DNA of 64,000 nucleotides from Micromonospora vinacea (GTDB lineage Bacteria > Actinomycetota > Actinomycetes > Mycobacteriales > Micromonosporaceae): contig NZ_JADOTY010000001.1 in assembly GCF_015751785.1 (NCBI RefSeq), positions 6,820,001-6,884,000 of the forward strand. The letters are read 5' to 3'. The notes under the pieces were generated by a model. That model was not told the DNA's origin. It did not search any database and saw only the letters and a list, made by a program, of their open reading frames with translations. Numbering within the stretch: the first letter of the stretch is position 1; every line of letters starts with the position of its first letter. Of this stretch, positions 1 through 8,519 are shown in pieces. A program made the position numbers and the translations under genes.

Positions 1-2102
1 CGCCGGTGCTGGTCCCGCACGAGCAGCAACGCGTCGAGCGCGGCCTGATGATCGCCGCTGCCGTTGCACAGCACGCTCTCCGCGTAGTGCAGCGCGGTGA
101 AGTTCACCCCCACCCAGCCGCGCAGCTTCTCCCGGATCTCCCGGTACCGGTCGACGTCCCCGCTCCAGGCGGCAAGCATCAGGTCGGACCCGACGAGGTT
201 GGATGTCCCGGCGGCCTCGTCGACCGCACGCGCCTCGATGATGCAGACCTGCGCGTCGGCGAAGCGGCCCACGATCGTCCGGGCTGCCGCCTGGAAGCGC
301 AACGCATGGGGAAGGATCGCGTAGGCGCCCTGTGCCCGGGCGAGATCCACCTGACGGTCGGCGATCTCCTCCATGGCGTCGCTGTCACCGAGGTCGACGC
401 TCAGCACGCAGGCGCGTTCCATCCACCACGGATCCGCGTCGGACGTGCGGGCGTGGTCCCGGAAGGCGTCGACCGTGCGGCGCATCAGGGGCATCGCCTC
501 GTCCACCGGGCGGAGGTTCTGCTCGACCAACGCCTGCAGCAGCAGGTCGGCCGGGCGTGGCGGCTGACGCTGGGGCACCCGTTCCCGGATGTGCAGGGCG
601 AGCCGCCGCAACCTCCCCGGTTCGTCGACGCTGAACATGAGCGATGCGAACGCCTCCAGGTAGGTCTCGCGGACCTCGTCGGGCCCCACGCCGTCGGCCG
701 CCTCGATGAGCGCGATCGTCGCCGGAATACTGCGCGCCACGTGATATTCGATCGTCGCGCGCAGCAGTCGCGCGGCCCGGCGGTCGACGGGGTCCGGCTG
801 GAGACGCTCGGCCTCGTCCACCAACTCCCGGGCGGCAGAAGGCGCCCCCGAACCCAACCGCGCCCGGGCCGCGGCCAACAACCGGCGGGCCTGCCGCGAC
901 CGGCCAGGTGTCAGTCGAGCCGCGCGCTCGAGGAACGCGGCCACGGCCGCGAGTCCGCCGCGGCGCTGTGCCCGTCCGGCCGAACGCTCCAGCTCGGCCG
1001 CGGTCTCCTCATCCGGGCCGGTGATCGCGTTCGCCTGGTGCCAGGCGCGACGGTCGGGATCGACGTCGACGTCGGTACCGGCGGCGAGCGACGCGTGCGC
1101 CTGCCGTCGCGCCCCGGCGCCAGTCGACAGGTACACCGCGGAACGCGCCAACGGATGCCGGAAGTGCACCCGGGGCCCGGCCACCAACAGGCCGCTGTCC
1201 TCGGCCGCGGTCAGGTCCACGGCGTCCAGCCCCTGGATCGCCATCGCACGCCGCAGCAGAACGAGGTCACCTGTCGGCTCCGCCGCGGCCAGCGCCAGAA
1301 CCGAGCGCGTGGGTGCCGGCAGCCGCAGGAACCGACTCACGAACCGGTGCTCCACGGCGCGGTGCCCGGCGTCCCCGGGTAGCCCGAACGGTCCGGCGTC
1401 GCGGGCGAACTCCACCAGGGCAAGAGGGTTGCCGGCTGCTTCGGCGAGGATCCGTTGCACGATCGCTGCCTCGTGGCCGAAGGGTGCCCGATACCGCAGC
1501 AGGGTGAGGGCTTCCGAATCGGAGAGTCCGGTGAGAGTGAGGGCGGGTAGGCGACCGAGCTCCGACACCGAGGCGGCGTCGCGGGCAGCGAACACCATGG
1601 CGACCGGCTCCACCGCCACGCGTGCCGCGACGAAGGCCAGTACCAGCCGCGAGCCGGCGTCGATCCACTGCACGTCGTCGACCGCGCAGAACACCGGCCT
1701 GCGCCGGCCTACGGCACTCAGCAGGCCCAGGACGGCCAGCCCGACAAGCATCGGGGTCGGCCTGACCCCGGCGTGCAGCCCGAACACCGCGTCGAGCGCG
1801 CTCCGCTGCGGTACGGGGAGCCCAGCGCGGTGGTCGAGCACGGGCGCGCACAACTGGTGCAGGGCCGAGTAGGGCAGTTCGCTCTCGAACTCGACACCAC
1901 CGGCCCGCAGCACCTGCCATCCGTCGAGCCGCGAAGCGGCCTCACCGATGAGCGTCGACTTGCCGATCCCCGCGTCACCGAGAACGAGCATCGCCCCGCC
2001 ACGGCCCCGCGCCGCGGCTGCCGTCACCGAGGCAATCTCACCCAGCTCCGCCTCTCGAGCGACGAAAGATCCGGATGTGTTGTCTGTCATCAACTTCTGC
2101 AT
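1..2102 (-). CDS. Large LuxR/MalT-type ATPase regulator (3' part beyond window)
   Basis: This frame stays open from the left edge to an ATG at 2102; a second in-frame ATG at 2090 is equally possible. The N-terminus carries a Walker A motif, GDAGIGKST, at residues 42-50. A Walker B-like VDDVQWID follows near residue 140. The rest is a long helical region rich in Ala, Arg and Leu, as in STAND-type ATPases with TPR-like repeats. Proteins with this start are usually 900-1000 residues long and end in a LuxR helix-turn-helix, which would lie outside the window, so DNA binding is inferred. The family integrates a small-molecule signal with ATP binding to switch on transcription. The VOC gene lies 140 bp upstream on the same strand. 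No strong ribosome site precedes either ATG. Confidence 0.85.
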   Translation of the reverse strand, partial: MQKLMTDNTSGSFVAREAELGEIASVTAAAARGRGGAMLVLGDAGIGKSTLIGEAASRLDGWQVLRAGGVEFESELPYSALHQLCAPVLDHRAGLPVPQRSALDAVFGLHAGVRPTPMLVGLAVLGLLSAVGRRRPVFCAVDDVQWIDAGSRLVLAFVAARVAVEPVAMVFAARDAASVSELGRLPALTLTGLSDSEALTLLRYRAPFGHEAAIVQRILAEAAGNPLALVEFARDAGPFGLPGDAGHRAVEHRFVSRFLRLPAPTRSVLALAAAEPTGDLVLLRRAMAIQGLDAVDLTAAEDSGLLVAGPRVHFRHPLARSAVYLSTGAGARRQAHASLAAGTDVDVDPDRRAWHQANAITGPDEETAAELERSAGRAQRRGGLAAVAAFLERAARLTPGRSRQARRLLAAARARLGSGAPSAARELVDEAERLQPDPVDRRAARLLRATIEYHVARSIPATIALIEAADGVGPDEVRETYLEAFASLMFSVDEPGRLRRLALHIRERVPQRQPPRPADLLLQALVEQNLRPVDEAMPLMRRTVDAFRDHARTSDADPWWMERACVLSVDLGDSDAMEEIADRQVDLARAQGAYAILPHALRFQAAARTIVGRFADAQVCIIEARAVDEAAGTSNLVGSDLMLAAWSGDVDRYREIREKLRGWVGVNFTALHYAESVLCNGSGDHQAALDALLLVRDQHR

Positions 2103-2242
2103 GTCGCCGGACGAATGGTGGTGGGGGTCGGTGCGGTGCCCACGGCGGTGTCGGTAGCGGCCCGAACGATGGTATCCACAGCAGTGCACCGATGGGGTCG
2201 ACAGCTCACCGGGGGCGGCCGCCGGGTTCGGAGTCGGCGCTC

Positions 2243-2710
2243 CTACGAGGGCAACTCGAACAGTTCCAGCTGGATGCCGTCGGGGTCACGTAGGTAGAGG
2301 ATCTTCGTCCCGGCCAGCGCCCCCGCTTCGACGCCATCGCCGTCCTGGAGCACGACCGGATCGGCGTTGACGTGCACCCCCCGCTCTACCAGGTCGCGGT
2401 GCGCCGCGTCGAGGTCGTCGACCTCAAAACACAGGTGCATCACCCCAACGTCACAGTTGCGCCCGGTGAAGGGCCTCGGCTGCGGGCTGTCGTACTGGAT
2501 GAGTTCCAGCAGGACGTTGTCACCGGCCAACGCGAAGGATGCCCGCATCGACGCGTTCTCGACCTCGACAACCGCACCGATCGCCGGGTTCGTCGCCGAG
2601 ATCGTCACGCCGTTCGGCGCGATGCCGAGGACATCCTCGTACCACCTCACCGACCGCGCCAAATCGCTGACCGGCACTCCGATGTGATTCATCCTGGTCA
2701 CTCTGCTCAT
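2243..2710 (-). CDS. VOC (glyoxalase/bleomycin-resistance) family protein
   Basis: A 155-residue single-domain protein opening MNHIGVPVSDLARSVRWYED, the classic first beta-alpha-beta unit of the vicinal oxygen chelate fold. The second half holds the metal-site pattern HLCFEVDDLDAAHRDL and ends RDPDGIQLELFE, where the Glu near the end is the usual metal ligand. Members are lyases, dioxygenases or drug-binding proteins; the substrate cannot be read from sequence. The chosen ATG at 2710 follows a GGATGGGG stretch; ATGs at 2719 and 2692 are alternatives. It is divergent from the MmyB-type regulator, with the two starts only about 95 bp apart, so that regulator is a likely controller. Confidence 0.9.
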   Translation of the reverse strand: MSRVTRMNHIGVPVSDLARSVRWYEDVLGIAPNGVTISATNPAIGAVVEVENASMRASFALAGDNVLLELIQYDSPQPRPFTGRNCDVGVMHLCFEVDDLDAAHRDLVERGVHVNADPVVLQDGDGVEAGALAGTKILYLRDPDGIQLELFELPS

Positions 2711-2763
2711 GATCCCCATCCTGAAGGGCCGAGCCACCACTGTGGAAGACACAGATGTTCCGC

Positions 2764-2776
2764 GTACCACTGGTAC
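2764..2776. promoter_or_regulatory. Palindrome between VOC gene and MmyB-type regulator
   Basis: GTACCA-C-TGGTAC is a perfect 6+1+6 inverted repeat. It lies in the 95-bp gap between the divergent starts, 29-41 bp ahead of the regulator's start codon. Just upstream, CTGTG-gaaga-CACAG forms another small inverted repeat. The position fits an autoregulatory operator that also controls the VOC gene; binding is inferred. Confidence 0.4.
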
Positions 2777-2804
2777 CACCCAGCGATGGCGGATCATGGG
2801 GTTC

Positions 2805-3605
2805 ATGAATGACCTCGGCGCCGCGCTGCGGGCCTGGCGGGATCGCATGGATCCGGCCGCGGTCGGCCTCACGAACGCATCACCTCGCCGCGTCGCCGGG
2901 CTACGGCGCGGTGAGCTGGCAGCACTGGCCGGCATCTCCCCCGAATACGTGGCACGCCTCGAACAGGGCCGGGCCGCCACACCATCGGCGCAGGTGTGCA
3001 CCACCCTGGCCCGCGCGCTACGACTCTCCGACGACGAGGAGGCGCACCTGATGCGCCTTGCCGGCTTCGCCGCGGCCCCGGACCGGATACCCCACCTGAT
3101 CCCCACCAGCCTGCACCGCGTCATTGACCACCTCGACGACACCCCGGTGGCCGTCTACGACGCCGTGTGGCGGCTGCTGCACTGGAACCGGCTGTTCGCA
3201 GCCGTCTTCGGCGACCCCGCCGGCGCCACCGCCGACGATCGCAACGCCTTGATCGTCCAGTTCGAATCCCGAAACCCCCGAGTCCGCCAGACCGACACCG
3301 AGCGCGCCTACTTCGAGCAGTCGTTGGTGGCAGACCTGCGCGCGACCAGCGCCCGCTATCCAAACGATCCCGACGTGGCGGCACTGATCTCGCGCATGGC
3401 CGGGAACGACAGGTTCTGCCACCTCTGGGCCCTCCGCGCGGTGGCCCATCACGAGAGCGCGCACAAGACCGCCGTACACCCGGACGTGGGCGCCATCCCG
3501 CTGGACGCCAACGTCCTGACCACCCAAAACACCGACCTGCGCCTCGTGGTCCTCACGCCTCGGCCCGACACCACCGCTCGCGACAAGCTGGATCGACTGG
3601 GTTGA
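2805..3605 (+). CDS. Helix-turn-helix regulator with MmyB-type ligand-binding domain
   Basis: About 266 residues. The N-terminal 85 residues form an XRE-like helix-turn-helix, with the core RRGELAALAGISPEYVARLE. The remainder matches the MmyB-type ligand-binding domain found in many actinobacterial regulators: DTPVAVYDAVWRLLHWNRLF, then the LRATSARYPNDP segment and a conserved HHESAHKT region. Such proteins are cytoplasmic repressors thought to sense hydrophobic small molecules. The start at 2805 (MNDLGAALRAWRD) is preferred because the family begins there; ATG 2796 is possible, and the frame also extends upstream across the promoter. It is divergent from the VOC gene. Confidence 0.9.
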   Translation: MNDLGAALRAWRDRMDPAAVGLTNASPRRVAGLRRGELAALAGISPEYVARLEQGRAATPSAQVCTTLARALRLSDDEEAHLMRLAGFAAAPDRIPHLIPTSLHRVIDHLDDTPVAVYDAVWRLLHWNRLFAAVFGDPAGATADDRNALIVQFESRNPRVRQTDTERAYFEQSLVADLRATSARYPNDPDVAALISRMAGNDRFCHLWALRAVAHHESAHKTAVHPDVGAIPLDANVLTTQNTDLRLVVLTPRPDTTARDKLDRLG

Positions 3606-3852
3606 CGGGACCGGATCCGGACCTGGAGGCCGCTCAGGCAATAGGCGGCGTCCGAACTCGCCCGTCACCGCGTCCGCGTTGACCCCGTCCGCATGTAAAT
3701 CCCGAGAGGTAGCGGCGGATCGGACGCCGGCCAGCCTACCCCGGCCCGAACAGGCAATTTCTACCGACGCGGGGCGGGGCTCGGTTGCTGGTCGGCTGAA
3801 GTGCCTGGCATGATCTGGGCATGATCGAAAGAATCGAGTCCTCCGTCCGCTG

Positions 3853-4968
3853 GTGAGCGTGACACCCGAGCCTGGACTGCTCGGACCCAACTTGTCGTTA
3901 TTTGATCATGCATTGCGGATGCATCGCGCGGATCCCGACGTGCCTCTTCTCCGTGACGGTGAGCCGTATCCGGATGATGGACAGCACCGAGGTCGGAAGT
4001 CCCGTCCTCGAGAGCCGGAGGATCGGCGCCGCAGCGGTGCTGATGTCGCCGGCGTTTTGGACAGGCATTTCGCCGATCGGTCCACCGTTCCAGGCGATCT
4101 TGCCGGGGCGTTCCATGACCTCTATGTTCCGATCCATCCCAACGAACACATAGCGGCTGCTGCCTGTCGCGTGGACGCCGAACGTGTCCGAGCGACCGGT
4201 CGCTGGCTTGTCCAGCACGCGACCGATCGCTGCGCTGCAACTGTTGGTCTGGCGTTGCTGACCACCGTATGGGATGACGACGACATCGAGTTGATCAAGA
4301 CGATCGGGTTGTTGTCGAACCACTTCGGCCCACTGGCCGCCCGCGCGCTCGAACGGCGGTCGTGGTGCGGCGGCTCGGAGGCACTGCTGTGGCTGGCCGA
4401 GCGGGTCACGGGCTGGGGACGGGTCTATGTCGTGGAGTCCCTGTGCACGATCGGCAGCACCGCAGCGCGGCCGTGGATGCTGCGACGCGCCTGTGATGGC
4501 GACTACCTCAACCGCTACTTCGCCGGAACGGTCGCCACTGCGGCGCACCTACATGAGGCGATCACCGCAGCGAATCCGGACAGCGAGTTGGTCGATCACA
4601 CCGGCCTGCTGCTGACCATCATGGCTGACAGCGGCGGCACGGGCATCACGCTCGAGCACTACCCGCCCGCCTCCGCCGTTCTAGAGGCCCACTGCGAACA
4701 CGCCGGCCGCCTAGAGCCGTCGGTAGAGCGTTTCGTCATCGCCGCGCAACTGGCTGAGCATTTACATCACCCAGCGGCGCAACGAATAGCTTGGCCCGAG
4801 GGCGGACGAGAGCGCGTTCTGAGCGGCTATCTTTCCCTGCTCGATCGCGACGACTGGTGCACGGTCGCTCGCGCTGGGCTGGCCGCTGGTGATCACCGTG
4901 TTACCTGGCTTGTCGAAGCGCTGGCACCAAGCCTTGGGCTTCGAGCGTTCACCGTGAACGACGAGTAG
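3853..4968 (+). CDS. Hypothetical protein, HEAT-like helical
   Basis: 371 residues from a GTG at 3853. I do not recognise a named family. The first 90 residues are charged and look disordered. From about residue 105 the protein is alpha-helical with repeating hydrophobic pairs (VGLALLTTVWDDDDIELIKTI, then a segment with RALERRSWCGGSEALLWLAE), resembling HEAT-like repeats in proteins that score the state of neighbouring residues or scaffold others. There is no signal peptide or membrane helix, so it is probably cytoplasmic. Codon use matches the neighbours. It stands alone: 247 bp after the MmyB-type regulator and 490 bp before the GH43 gene. The N-terminal 40 residues may be over-extended. 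Confidence 0.68.
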   Translation: MSVTPEPGLLGPNLSLFDHALRMHRADPDVPLLRDGEPYPDDGQHRGRKSRPREPEDRRRSGADVAGVLDRHFADRSTVPGDLAGAFHDLYVPIHPNEHIAAAACRVDAERVRATGRWLVQHATDRCAATVGLALLTTVWDDDDIELIKTIGLLSNHFGPLAARALERRSWCGGSEALLWLAERVTGWGRVYVVESLCTIGSTAARPWMLRRACDGDYLNRYFAGTVATAAHLHEAITAANPDSELVDHTGLLLTIMADSGGTGITLEHYPPASAVLEAHCEHAGRLEPSVERFVIAAQLAEHLHHPAAQRIAWPEGGRERVLSGYLSLLDRDDWCTVARAGLAAGDHRVTWLVEALAPSLGLRAFTVNDE

Positions 4969-5459
4969 CGTCCGGAGGGAAGGCCGGCGGGGAGCACGTC
5001 CGCGCTTTCCTGCCGGCGCCAGCCATTCCGGAACAACAGGCCTGACCACTTCGACCTCTACTAGGAGGTCACGCCGCACCGCTCGAGCTCCATCACCGGA
5101 GGTCAAAGACCCGTCTCCGTCCGGCATCTGTGAGCACTTCGGGCGCGGAGACTGATCGGCCAGCCACTAGAGGATCGGTTCGGCGAGGTAGCGGCGTTCT
5201 GGACGCCCGGCCGGTCCGGCCTCCACCACTGATGGCTAGCCTCCTGGCCCGCGTACGGCCCGCCCAGCAAGGGATCCGGGACAACTGGCGTACCGCATCA
5301 CCATCTGAACCCCGACAGGCCGACCGGTGGGCACATCAACCTCGGGGCTCCGTGACCCTTGGGCCGCAACGCACTGCGTTGACCTGGCAGCACACCGTAG
5401 TTAGCGTTAACAGTTCCGTCCACCTTAGAGAAAACCCCACGCCGATCAAGGAGGATCAG
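4969..5459. other. 490-bp upstream region of the first GH43 gene
   Basis: No gene is supported here, although the GH43 frame stays open upstream to 5130 without a signal-peptide-like start. The useful content is at the 3' end: a TTGACC -35-like hexamer at 5379-5384, a LacI-type operator at 5400-5411 overlapping the place of the -10, and an AAGGAGG ribosome site at 5448-5454. Confidence 0.5.
5400..5411. promoter_or_regulatory. LacI-type operator upstream of first GH43 gene
   Basis: GTTAGCGTTAAC differs at one base from the perfect palindrome GTTAGCGCTAAC found twice upstream of the second GH43 gene. It starts 15 bp after a TTGACC -35-like element and covers the expected -10 (TAGCGT), so a bound repressor would block RNA polymerase. 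CG-centred palindromes of this kind are typical of LacI-family sugar regulators. No LacI gene is in the window. Confidence 0.65.
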
Positions 5460-8438
5460 TTGAGACTGCGACAGCGAAGGCCACGTCTCGGGCTGAGTCG
5501 CAAGAGTAGAGGTGTCGCGGTCCTGGCACTGGGTGTGCTTCTTTCGGTCTCGTTCGCGGCGACGCCGTCGCACGCTGCCGAGGAGCAGCTCAACGAGGGT
5601 CTGGTCCACCACTTCGCCCTCGACGAGACCAGTGGGACGACGTTGGTCAACTCGGGTAGCGCGGGCGCGGCGGCGAACGCCACGCTCGTGAATCCCGAGA
5701 AGGCGGCCTTGACCGGCGAAGGAGTCAGGTTCAACCCCGACTCCTACCAGGGCGCCCGCGACGGCGCATACGTGGCACTGCCGAACGACATTACCGCCGG
5801 TATGTCCAACCTCACCGTCGACTATGACGTGTGGGTCGACCCAGCAAACGTCGGCGAGCACCAGATGTGGGGCTTTGGCCGTAAGTCCGGGTCGTGCGAC
5901 GTCGACACCGGCGCCGAGGGCTCCATCTTCGCGTCGAACACGCAGCGGTTCCGGGTCGCGGTGGGTCCGGCGAACCTCCAACAGAACCGGGTCCGCATGC
6001 TCGAGGGAGCGTGGACCCATGTCACCTACACCCAGTCACTGAACTCGAACGGCACGAGCTGGACCGGCATGCTCTACCTCGACGGCGTGCTGCACGCGAC
6101 GTCGACTGACCTGACCACGGCGCCGTCGGTGAACGCTGCGGGGACCAACTGCAACTTCCTCGGTCGCTCGCAGACGTCGGGCCACTACTCGTTCCGCGGA
6201 ACAATCCGGGACTTCCGCGTGTACGACCGGGCACTGAGTCTCGACGAGACACTCGTCCTGGCGGAGAAGACCGTCTCCCATGGCGTTCGCGCCGACGCCG
6301 CGGCCATCGACCTCGGCCTGACCAGTGCGGTCGTACGAGATGTCGTTCTGCCCAAGGTGGGTTCCGTGGCGGGCTCGGCCATCACCTGGAGTAGTTCGGA
6401 CCCGTCGGTCGTCGAGGTCTACACCCCGCCAGCCCTCGCCAGCGCACGCAAGGTTGCGGTGACCGGCAGGATCACCCGGCCCGCCCAGGGGCAGCCCGAC
6501 GCGACAGTCATGCTCACGGCGACTGTCCGCAAGGGTGCCGAGCAGGTCACCACACGGGAGATCCCCGTCGTGGTGAAGGCCGAGTTCGACGATGGGCAGG
6601 CGGCCGACCGTGACGCCTCCGACCTGACCCTGGACGCTACCGACGACGTACGCGGAAACCTCGACCTCGCTGCCAGGGGCGAGTTCGGATCCACGATCAC
6701 CTGGAGGTCGACCACAAGCCTCGTCACCCCGACGGGTGAGGTGACCCGCCCGGCCTTCGGCCATGAGGATGTTGCCGCCACCCTGACGGCGACCATCACC
6801 AAGGGTACGGCCTCGCGGAAGAAGTCGTTCCCGGTGACCATCACCGCCATGCCACGTTCCGAGGAGTACGAGCGGTACTTCATGGGGTACTTCAAGGGCG
6901 AGGGAATTGCCGACGGCGAGCAGATCATGTTCGCCACATCCAACGGAAACACCGCCCTGGACTGGACCGGTCTGACCGGAGGTCGGCCGTCACTCATCTC
7001 CCAACTGGGTGACCAGGGGCTTCGTGACCCGCACATCGTCCGCTCACCTGACGGCGACACGTTCTACATGATCGCTACCGACCTGAACTGGTACGACCAG
7101 GGTGGATACGCCATCAACGACACCCAGTACATCGAGGTGTTCGAATCACACGACCTTGTGAACTGGACCCCTCAGCGGCACGTGAAGGTCGCGCCCGGCA
7201 ACGCGGGGAACGCCTTCGCACCAGAGTCGCTGTGGGTCGAGGAAATCGGCGCCTACGTCGTGTTCTGGGCGCAGTCGCTGTGGAGCGACCCCGTGAACCG
7301 CACCGGTCAGGGGAACGCGCAGATGTGGTATGCCACGACGCGAGACTTCCAGACGTTCTCCGCTCCCCAGGTCTGGCAGGATCCGGCCCCGCTGTCGCGG
7401 ATCGACACGACCGCGATCCGGGTCGGTGACCACTACTACCGGGTGACCAAGAACGAGGCTGGCAACCAGGGCTCGGACATCTTCTCGGAGAAACACACCG
7501 ACTTCCTGGACAGCAACATTGACAACTGGACGTTGGTCGCGCCAGCTCTGGGGCGCACGACGTGGGTCGCCAACCAGGGGTACGAGGGGCCGGTCATCTT
7601 CAAGGCGAACCCCGGTGACACCTCCTGCCCCGGCCAGTTCTACCTCTGGGGTGACCGGTACACGAACGGTGGGGGTTACCAGGCCGCGTGTCACGAGAAC
7701 GTCGAGGCCCCGACCTGGAACGCCAAGGCGATCACGATGACCAACGCGGGTGTCGTCCGTCCGCGTCACGGCACCGTGATCCCGCTGACCGTTCGCGAGT
7801 GGAACGATATCCGCGGAATCCCGAACAGCGACGTCACGACCACCACCGAGGTGGCTGTCGAGCCGTACGCGAGCGGCGCCCAGACGACCACGGCCACCGT
7901 GACAGTCACGGCAGCTGACGGGTTCGAGACCGGCGGTCAGGTGCGGCTCAGCATCGGCTCGTGGTCGAAGCTCGCCCGCCTGAGCGACGGCGCAGCCACG
8001 GTCACGCTGCCGACAGGTCTGCCCGCGGGTGCCCGGACGGTCAAGGCCGAGTACCTCGGCTTCGACTACCTGAAGGCGTCGGTGGGTACGGCATCGTTCG
8101 GGGTGCCCTCCGGCCCGGCCGCCGTCAAGGTCCGGGCGAAAGCCGCGCCGGCATCGGTTGTCCGCGGGGGCACGTTCAGATTGAACGTGACTGTTGGACC
8201 GGCGGGCGGGCACAAACACCACGCTCCGACCCCGACCGGCGAGGTCACCGTCACCTTCGGCGGCACCGTGCGCGTCGTGCCACTGGCGGACGGTAAGGCC
8301 GTCGTCGAACTGCCGACCGCCGATCTGCAGCCCGGGGCCTACCGGGTCCACGTTGCCTACTCCGGCAACCCGACCTACCAGCCCCACGCCGCCAATTACC
8401 AGAAGCTGACGGTGCGGAAGCCGCATAGGCACCCCTAG
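5460..8438 (+). CDS. Secreted multidomain GH43-type glycosidase (LamG, Ig-like domains)
   Basis: 992 residues from a TTG start placed five bases after a perfect AAGGAGG. A Sec signal peptide spans about residues 1-40 (arginine-rich start, hydrophobic core, cleavage near SHAA). A LamG/concanavalin-like domain follows (about 45-260, from LVHHFALDETSGTTLVNS). Two bacterial Ig-like domains come next (about 270-380 and 385-465), each with an ITWSS or ITWRS signature. The five-bladed GH43 propeller (about 475-800) contains GLRDPHIVR near residue 520 and APESLWVEE near 587, which fit the catalytic Asp and Glu. The C-terminus has one or two Ig-like repeats. GH43 enzymes release arabinose, xylose or galactose from plant polysaccharides; the exact linkage is not readable. 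It is convergent with the second GH43 gene and shares its operator. Confidence 0.9.
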   Translation: MRLRQRRPRLGLSRKSRGVAVLALGVLLSVSFAATPSHAAEEQLNEGLVHHFALDETSGTTLVNSGSAGAAANATLVNPEKAALTGEGVRFNPDSYQGARDGAYVALPNDITAGMSNLTVDYDVWVDPANVGEHQMWGFGRKSGSCDVDTGAEGSIFASNTQRFRVAVGPANLQQNRVRMLEGAWTHVTYTQSLNSNGTSWTGMLYLDGVLHATSTDLTTAPSVNAAGTNCNFLGRSQTSGHYSFRGTIRDFRVYDRALSLDETLVLAEKTVSHGVRADAAAIDLGLTSAVVRDVVLPKVGSVAGSAITWSSSDPSVVEVYTPPALASARKVAVTGRITRPAQGQPDATVMLTATVRKGAEQVTTREIPVVVKAEFDDGQAADRDASDLTLDATDDVRGNLDLAARGEFGSTITWRSTTSLVTPTGEVTRPAFGHEDVAATLTATITKGTASRKKSFPVTITAMPRSEEYERYFMGYFKGEGIADGEQIMFATSNGNTALDWTGLTGGRPSLISQLGDQGLRDPHIVRSPDGDTFYMIATDLNWYDQGGYAINDTQYIEVFESHDLVNWTPQRHVKVAPGNAGNAFAPESLWVEEIGAYVVFWAQSLWSDPVNRTGQGNAQMWYATTRDFQTFSAPQVWQDPAPLSRIDTTAIRVGDHYYRVTKNEAGNQGSDIFSEKHTDFLDSNIDNWTLVAPALGRTTWVANQGYEGPVIFKANPGDTSCPGQFYLWGDRYTNGGGYQAACHENVEAPTWNAKAITMTNAGVVRPRHGTVIPLTVREWNDIRGIPNSDVTTTTEVAVEPYASGAQTTTATVTVTAADGFETGGQVRLSIGSWSKLARLSDGAATVTLPTGLPAGARTVKAEYLGFDYLKASVGTASFGVPSGPAAVKVRAKAAPASVVRGGTFRLNVTVGPAGGHKHHAPTPTGEVTVTFGGTVRVVPLADGKAVVELPTADLQPGAYRVHVAYSGNPTYQPHAANYQKLTVRKPHRHP

Positions 8439-8458
8439 GCGTGCTGAGATGCGGCACA

Positions 8459-8500
8459 AGTAGGAGCGGGCGAGATCTGTTGATCTCGCCCGCTCCTACT
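8459..8500. terminator. Bidirectional terminator between convergent GH43 genes
   Basis: A perfect 19-bp stem (left arm beginning AGTAGGAGCGGGCGAG) closes on a TGTT loop in the 81-bp gap between two convergent stop codons. It lacks a strong T run on either side. Its length and position make it a terminator or mRNA-stabilising end for both genes. Confidence 0.85.
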
Positions 8501-8519
8501 GCACGGCCCAGCAACCGGA

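Noticed and set aside
6..1382. 458-codon open frame on the plus strand
   Set aside because: It is antisense to the LuxR/MalT-type ATPase, whose Walker A and B motifs are clear on the minus strand. The plus-strand translation is Arg/Pro/Gly/Val-rich without motifs.
5130..5459. 110 extra N-terminal codons for the first GH43 gene
   Set aside because: They would bury the signal peptide internally and translate the operator; the TTG at 5460 has a perfect AAGGAGG.
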